From JALORV01 sp035429725 (lineage in GTDB: Bacteria > Pseudomonadota > Gammaproteobacteria > Burkholderiales > Burkholderiaceae_F), in NCBI GenBank assembly GCA_035429725.1, contig DAOMFI010000030.1:1-27055 (forward strand): a stretch of DNA of 27,055 bases, read 5' to 3'. Below the pieces are notes generated by a model, which had not been told where the DNA came from, did not search any database, and worked only from the letters and a program-made list of their open reading frames with translations. Both the position numbers and the translations under genes were made by a program. Positions 23,548 through 27,055 of this stretch are shown here, one piece after another (position 1 is the first letter of the stretch; each line of letters begins with the position of its first letter).

Positions 23548-24450
23548 TCAGCCGCGCAGGGCAGCGATTCGACTACGAAGCTTCGGCGTCACAAAGTCGA
23601 CGAAGCTGCGTACGTTGCCCGACAGCAACCGCGCCTGCGGATAGACCACATGGATCGGGGTGGCAGCGGGCCAGTGGTCTTCCAGCACCGGCCTGAGCTT
23701 GCCGACGCGCACGACCTCCTGGACCTGGTAATCGAAGAACTGCCCGTAGCCGAGGCCGCGCTGGCAGGCGACGATGGCCGCATCGATCTGGTTGGTGGCG
23801 AACACCGTGTGTACCGCGACGCGCGCCGGCTGGCCGTCGACGACCATCGGCCAGTCCTGCGGCGACACCAGTCCGATGAAGCTGACACACGGCGCACTGC
23901 GCAGGTCCTGCGGGCCGGCGAGCCGGTGACGGCGGATCAGCGCGGCGCTGCCGACGACAATGCGGCGGGTCTCGCCAACCGGCACGGCGACGAGCGACGA
24001 ATCAGGCAGGTGAGCCAGTCGCACGCCGACGTCCACGCCCTCCTCGATCAGGTCGATCACGCGGTCGAGCAGCACCAGCTCGACGCGCAGTTGCGGGTGC
24101 GCGGCCATGAAGTCGACCACCAGCGGTGCCAGCAGCGCGCGGCCGAATGTCACCGAAGAGGTGATGCGGAGCCGCCCGCGCGGCTCGGCACGGCGCGCGT
24201 TCAGGCTCGACTCGGCGTCGTCGACCGCGGCGAGCACCAGCTTGCAGCGCTCGTAGTACTCGCGGCCCTCGTCGGTCAGCGCCATCCGGCGCGTCGTGCG
24301 GTTGATCAGCCGCACGCCCACCGCGCCTTCGAGCGCCGCGAGCAGACGCACCATCGAGGGCTGCGAGACGTCGAGCGCATCGGCCGCGGCAGTCAGGCTG
24401 CCGGCGTCGACGATCCGCACGAAGGCGGCCATGGCCCTGAGCTTGTCCAT
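23548..24450 (-). CDS. LysR family transcriptional regulator
   Basis: A 300-aa LysR protein of standard length. The helix-turn-helix is at about residues 5-60 (LTAAADALDVSQPSMVRLLA, VGVRLINRTTRRMALTDEG), and the effector domain follows from about residue 90 (PRGRLRITSSVTFGRALLAP), including VIDLIEEGVDVGVRLAHLPD. It is divergent from the AhpD-like/oxidoreductase pair, with a textbook T-N11-A dyad starting 13 bp upstream of its ATG, so it very likely represses itself and controls that pair. It could also influence the cyclase and amidohydrolase genes downstream of it on the same strand. The inducer is unknown. Confidence 0.95.
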   Translation of the reverse strand: MDKLRAMAAFVRIVDAGSLTAAADALDVSQPSMVRLLAALEGAVGVRLINRTTRRMALTDEGREYYERCKLVLAAVDDAESSLNARRAEPRGRLRITSSVTFGRALLAPLVVDFMAAHPQLRVELVLLDRVIDLIEEGVDVGVRLAHLPDSSLVAVPVGETRRIVVGSAALIRRHRLAGPQDLRSAPCVSFIGLVSPQDWPMVVDGQPARVAVHTVFATNQIDAAIVACQRGLGYGQFFDYQVQEVVRVGKLRPVLEDHWPAATPIHVVYPQARLLSGNVRSFVDFVTPKLRSRIAALRG

Positions 24451-24462
24451 CCGCGGATTATC

Positions 24463-24488
24463 GATTGCTGCATGGATTGCAGCAATCC
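24463..24488. promoter_or_regulatory. LysR operator: overlapping dyads with T-N11-A
   Basis: GATTGCTGC, 7 nt, GCAGCAATC forms a perfect dyad (24463-24487) whose centre contains T24469-N11-A24481, the LysR-box rule. A second dyad GGATTGC-A-GCAATCC (24474-24488) overlaps it, so GATTGC occurs twice in direct orientation 12 bp apart plus once inverted. It lies between the divergent LysR and AhpD-like genes. Confidence 0.75.
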
Positions 24489-24602
24489 ACTGCGCGCTGC
24501 CCCATCGATCCCGGGGCCGCCGGCGCCCACCATTCGTCCTGTCCGCGGCACTCCGCCGCCGGCGTGATCGAACCCCACCCCGAACCCAACAGGAGCATCA
24601 CC

Positions 24603-25163
24603 ATGGCCCGCGTTTCCGTCATCGATCCCAAGTCCGCCACCGGCGAAGCCGCCACGCTGCTGCAGGCCGTGCAGGCGCAGCTCGGCGTGACCCCGAACTT
24701 CATCCGTGTCCTGGCCAACTCGCCGAAGGCGCTCGAAGGCTTCCTCGGCCTGTACGGCGCCGCGGGCAGCTTTGCCATCGACAAGGCAACGCAGGAGCGC
24801 ATCGCTCTGGCGGTGGCCGAAGGCAACGGCTGCCAGTACTGCGTTTCGGCCCATACCGCGATCGGGCGCCACGCGGGACTGACCAACGAGGAGATGCAGC
24901 TGAACCGCAGGGGCACCTCGTCCGACGCGAAAGCCGCCGGCGCAGTCGCCTTCGCCAAGGCGCTGAACGACAACCTCGGCGAAGTCACGGCTGCCGAGTT
25001 CGACGCCGCGCGCGCCGCGGGACTGTCCGACGGCGAGATCGTCGAGATCATCGCGGTCGTGGCGCTGAACATCTTCACCAACGTGCTTGGCAAGGCTACG
25101 CGCGTCGAGGTCGACTTCCCGAAGGTCGAGCTGATGGCCGCGCCGCTGAAGGCCGCCGCCTAG
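24603..25163 (+). CDS. AhpD-like / carboxymuconolactone decarboxylase family peroxidase
   Basis: A 186-aa all-helical protein of the AhpD/CMD superfamily. Glu65, Cys77, Cys80 and His84 (QERIALAVAEGNGCQYCVSAH region) have the exact spacing of the AhpD proton relay (Glu118, Cys130, Cys133, His137 in Mycobacterium tuberculosis AhpD). A thiol peroxidase or disulfide reductase role is therefore more likely than a decarboxylase role. The ATG at 24603 has AGGAG 7 nt upstream. It is the first gene after the LysR operator and is followed 71 nt later by a flavin/iron-sulfur fusion that could supply electrons. In E. coli-type systems AhpD-like proteins are recharged by other redox partners; none besides the fusion is near. 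Confidence 0.92.
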   Translation: MARVSVIDPKSATGEAATLLQAVQAQLGVTPNFIRVLANSPKALEGFLGLYGAAGSFAIDKATQERIALAVAEGNGCQYCVSAHTAIGRHAGLTNEEMQLNRRGTSSDAKAAGAVAFAKALNDNLGEVTAAEFDAARAAGLSDGEIVEIIAVVALNIFTNVLGKATRVEVDFPKVELMAAPLKAAA

Positions 25164-25181
25164 GCACGGTTGCGCTGCAAC

Positions 25182-25209
25182 GCCGGCCCGGCAACCCCGC
25201 CGGGCCGGC
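25182..25209. promoter_or_regulatory. Perfect 11-bp intercistronic hairpin
   Basis: GCCGGCCCGGC, loop AACCCC, GCCGGGCCGGC lies between the AhpD-like stop and the fusion start, ending 25 nt before that ATG. No T-run follows. It may tune expression of the second gene by partial termination or by protecting the upstream message. Confidence 0.55.
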
Positions 25210-25234
25210 CCACTCCTCCCACCGCAAGACTCCC

Positions 25235-26821
25235 ATGGCCCGCAGCTTCGCCGACATCGCCTTCACGCCCGCCGTGCGGGCCTTCCAGACCCGGATGGGC
25301 AGCCGGCGCAACTACGCGCCGCTCGACGAGCTCGAGGACCGCGGTGTCGAGCTGACCGAGCGCGAGACCGACTTCATCACTGCACGCGACGGCTTCTACC
25401 AGGCCACCGTCGGCGAAGACGGCTGGCCCTACGTGCAGTTCCGCGGCGGGCCGGCCGGCTTCCTTAAGGCGCTCGACGCCAACACGATCGGCTATGCCGA
25501 CTTCCGCGGCAACGTGCAGTACATCAGCGCCGGCAACCTGTCGCACGACGGCCGGATCGCGCTGATCCTGATGGACTACGCGCAGCGGCGCCGCCTGAAG
25601 GTGTGGGGCCGGGCGCGGCTGGTGGAGGCGCGCGACAACGCCGCGCTGGTCGAGCGGCTCGAAGTGCCTTCTTATCGCGCACGGGTCGAACGCGCCGTCA
25701 TCATCACCGTCGAGGCCTTCGACTGGAATTGTCCGCAGCACATCACGCCGCGCTACACCGACGCCGAGGTCGAGGCGGCCACGGCCGACCTGCGTGGAGA
25801 AGTCGCGCGACTGCGTGCCGAGGTGGACCGGCTGCGCGACCGGGCCGCGGCCCCCGCCGCGCTGGGCGAGGGGCCGCTGGCGCTGGTGGTGGCGAGTGTT
25901 CGCGCACTGACGCCTCGCATCCGCGCCTACACGCTGCGCGCGGCTGACGGCGGCGCACTTCCGCCGGTCGCGGCGGGCGCACATATCGACCTGCCGGTGC
26001 CGCTCGCCGACGGCCACGTGGCCACCCGCCGCTATTCGATCGCCTCGGACCTGGCACAGCGCGATGCATGGGAGGTCGCGGTGCTGCGCGACGATGGCGG
26101 CAGCGGCGGCTCGGCCGCATTGCACGCGCACTACCGGGTCGGCCTGCCACTGAACGCGGCACCGCCCGGCAACGACTTCCCGCTGGCCAACGACGCGCGG
26201 CCCGCGGTGCTGATTGCCGGCGGCATCGGCATCACGCCGATCCGGGCGATGGCCTACGCCCTGCGTGCGTCGGGCCGGGACTTCACGCTGCACTATGCCG
26301 CGCGCAGCCGGGACGAGATGGCGTGGGCCGCCGACCTCGCGCGTGAGTTCGGGCCGCAGCTGTCCACTTACACCTCCGACAGCAGCACGCGGCTGGACGT
26401 CGAGCGGCTCGTGCGCTCCGCGCCGCCGGAGGCGTGGATCTACGTCTGCGGACCGGTCCGGCTGATCGACGCCGCGCGCGAGGCCGCCGCGCGCTATGGC
26501 GCGGTGGATCGCGTCATCAGCGAGCGCTTCTCGCCGGATCGCCGGGTGACCGACTCGCCGTTCGTTGTCGAGTTGCGTCGCTCCGGTCGACGCATCGATG
26601 TGCCGGTCGGTCGGACGATTCTGGAAGCCGTGGAGGCGGCCGGCGTGTCGGCACCGTCTTCCTGCCGAAACGGCACCTGTGCGACTTGCGCGACCAAAGT
26701 GGTTGGCGGCACGCCGGAACATCGCGACACGGCAATGACAGCCGCCGAGCGCGAAGTCGCGGGACTGATGTGCATCTGTGTATCGCGCGCGCGTACGCCG
26801 GTTCTCGCACTGGACCTTTGA
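25235..26821 (+). CDS. PNPOx-like / flavin reductase / 2Fe-2S ferredoxin fusion oxidoreductase
   Basis: A 528-aa multidomain protein. Residues about 20-170 are a pyridoxamine-phosphate-oxidase-like split barrel (DGFYQATVGEDGWPYVQFRG, GYADFRGNVQYISAGNL). Residues about 178-205 are a predicted coiled coil (DLRGEVARLRAEVDRLRDRA). From about 215 comes a phthalate-dioxygenase-reductase-type module with flavin motif RRYS (265-268), NAD(P) motif GGIGITP (329-335) and CGP (405-407). The C-terminal plant-type ferredoxin domain has Cys477, Cys482, Cys485 and Cys513 (C-x4-C-x2-C-x27-C). It should pass electrons from NAD(P)H through flavin and 2Fe-2S, perhaps to the fused flavin-binding barrel or an external partner such as an oxygenase. 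The ATG at 25235 has no clear ribosome-binding site, suggesting coupling to the upstream gene. Confidence 0.92.
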   Translation: MARSFADIAFTPAVRAFQTRMGSRRNYAPLDELEDRGVELTERETDFITARDGFYQATVGEDGWPYVQFRGGPAGFLKALDANTIGYADFRGNVQYISAGNLSHDGRIALILMDYAQRRRLKVWGRARLVEARDNAALVERLEVPSYRARVERAVIITVEAFDWNCPQHITPRYTDAEVEAATADLRGEVARLRAEVDRLRDRAAAPAALGEGPLALVVASVRALTPRIRAYTLRAADGGALPPVAAGAHIDLPVPLADGHVATRRYSIASDLAQRDAWEVAVLRDDGGSGGSAALHAHYRVGLPLNAAPPGNDFPLANDARPAVLIAGGIGITPIRAMAYALRASGRDFTLHYAARSRDEMAWAADLAREFGPQLSTYTSDSSTRLDVERLVRSAPPEAWIYVCGPVRLIDAAREAAARYGAVDRVISERFSPDRRVTDSPFVVELRRSGRRIDVPVGRTILEAVEAAGVSAPSSCRNGTCATCATKVVGGTPEHRDTAMTAAEREVAGLMCICVSRARTPVLALDL

Positions 26822-26931
26822 GGTTCTCCGTGAGCGTCCGACTTGCCCCGAGGGGATTCGTTCGTCGACCACCGGTCAGTCGGTGCAATTTCCGGTTACT
26901 GCAAAGTATTGCGTCGTGTAGGTTCTCAAAA

Positions 26932-26953
26932 TAGATGCAGACTTTCTCATCTA
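26932..26953. repeat. Small dyad in AT-richer 3' region
   Basis: TAGATG, 10 nt, CATCTA. It lies in a locally AT-richer stretch after the fusion gene that also contains several TGCAA/ATTGC words. Function unknown. Confidence 0.3.
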
Positions 26954-26999
26954 GTTGCAAATTGCTAGGCCGGTAACGAAGTGTCGCAACGACGAAGTG

Positions 27000-27036
27000 G
27001 GGCTGGACGCAAGACGCGTCCAGCCCGTTGGGCTTT
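27000..27036. terminator. 11-bp hairpin with an alternative 5-bp hairpin
   Basis: GGGCTGGACGC, loop AAGAC, GCGTCCAGCCC (27000-27026) is a perfect stem. Its second arm can instead pair in AGCCC-GTT-GGGCT (27022-27034) followed by TT. Lying 179 nt after the last gene, it is a likely terminator, and the overlap of two mutually exclusive stems also permits an attenuator for a gene to the right. Confidence 0.5.
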
Positions 27037-27055
27037 GGGTCGACCGAGTTCGGCC

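Noticed and set aside
25160..26872. 570-codon minus-strand ORF
   Set aside because: Antisense to the fusion gene, whose domains and cysteine motifs are unmistakable; the antisense product is low-complexity and Arg-rich.

Overview
This is a high-GC (roughly 65%) bacterial chromosomal segment, most likely from a proteobacterium. A betaproteobacterium (Burkholderiales-like) is the best guess. The grounds are a Bug-type (TTT) solute receptor, a complete TRAP transporter with CoA-dependent acid-degradation genes, several LysR regulators beside small catabolic clusters, a PEP-CTERM sorted hydrolase and an AsmA-family protein. A run of exactly 100 Ns at 7720-7819 shows this is a draft scaffold with a gap of unknown true size. 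I see no rRNA, tRNA, CRISPR array, transposase or phage gene, and the genes look like ordinary accessory metabolism.

Layout. 1-4306 (+) is a tight five-gene operon: the C-terminal part of a TRAP receptor (dctP), dctQ, dctM, a crotonase and a family III CoA-transferase. Together these would take up a carboxylate, activate it with CoA and hydrate or isomerise it. 4539-5780 (+) is an MFS transporter. 5839-7719 (-) holds a small membrane-anchored ORF, a pirin and the C-terminal end of a PQQ-type sugar dehydrogenase cut by the gap. A LysR regulator (-) and a 66-aa orphan (+) then diverge around a 23-bp dyad. A bacterial ceramidase-superfamily membrane protein (+) follows. 10114-16776 (-) carries a hypothetical protein, an SDR, a 1312-aa AsmA-family protein and a MenA-type prenyltransferase.

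16945-18476 (+) is a MaoC-like hydratase translationally coupled to a Bug receptor. A gene-poor stretch of about 600 nt precedes a GDSL esterase with a PEP-CTERM sorting tail (19103-20125), which is followed by a very strong hairpin. 20590-24450 (-) contains an exported amidohydrolase, an exported cyclase-family hydrolase and a LysR regulator. Divergent from that regulator, across a textbook T-N11-A dyad, lies a two-gene unit (24603-26821, +). It encodes an AhpD-like peroxidase with a complete proton-relay site and a 528-aa fusion of a PNPOx-like domain, a coiled coil, a flavin/NAD(P) reductase and a plant-type 2Fe-2S ferredoxin domain. A perfect 11-bp hairpin sits between the two genes, and another 11-bp hairpin lies near the right end of the window.

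The most interesting candidate system is 24450-26821: LysR regulator, operator, AhpD-like peroxidase, and multi-domain flavin/iron-sulfur oxidoreductase. The ceramidase-like protein and the 66-aa orphan beside the first LysR are next. All functional statements rest on reading translated motifs by eye; no database search was possible.
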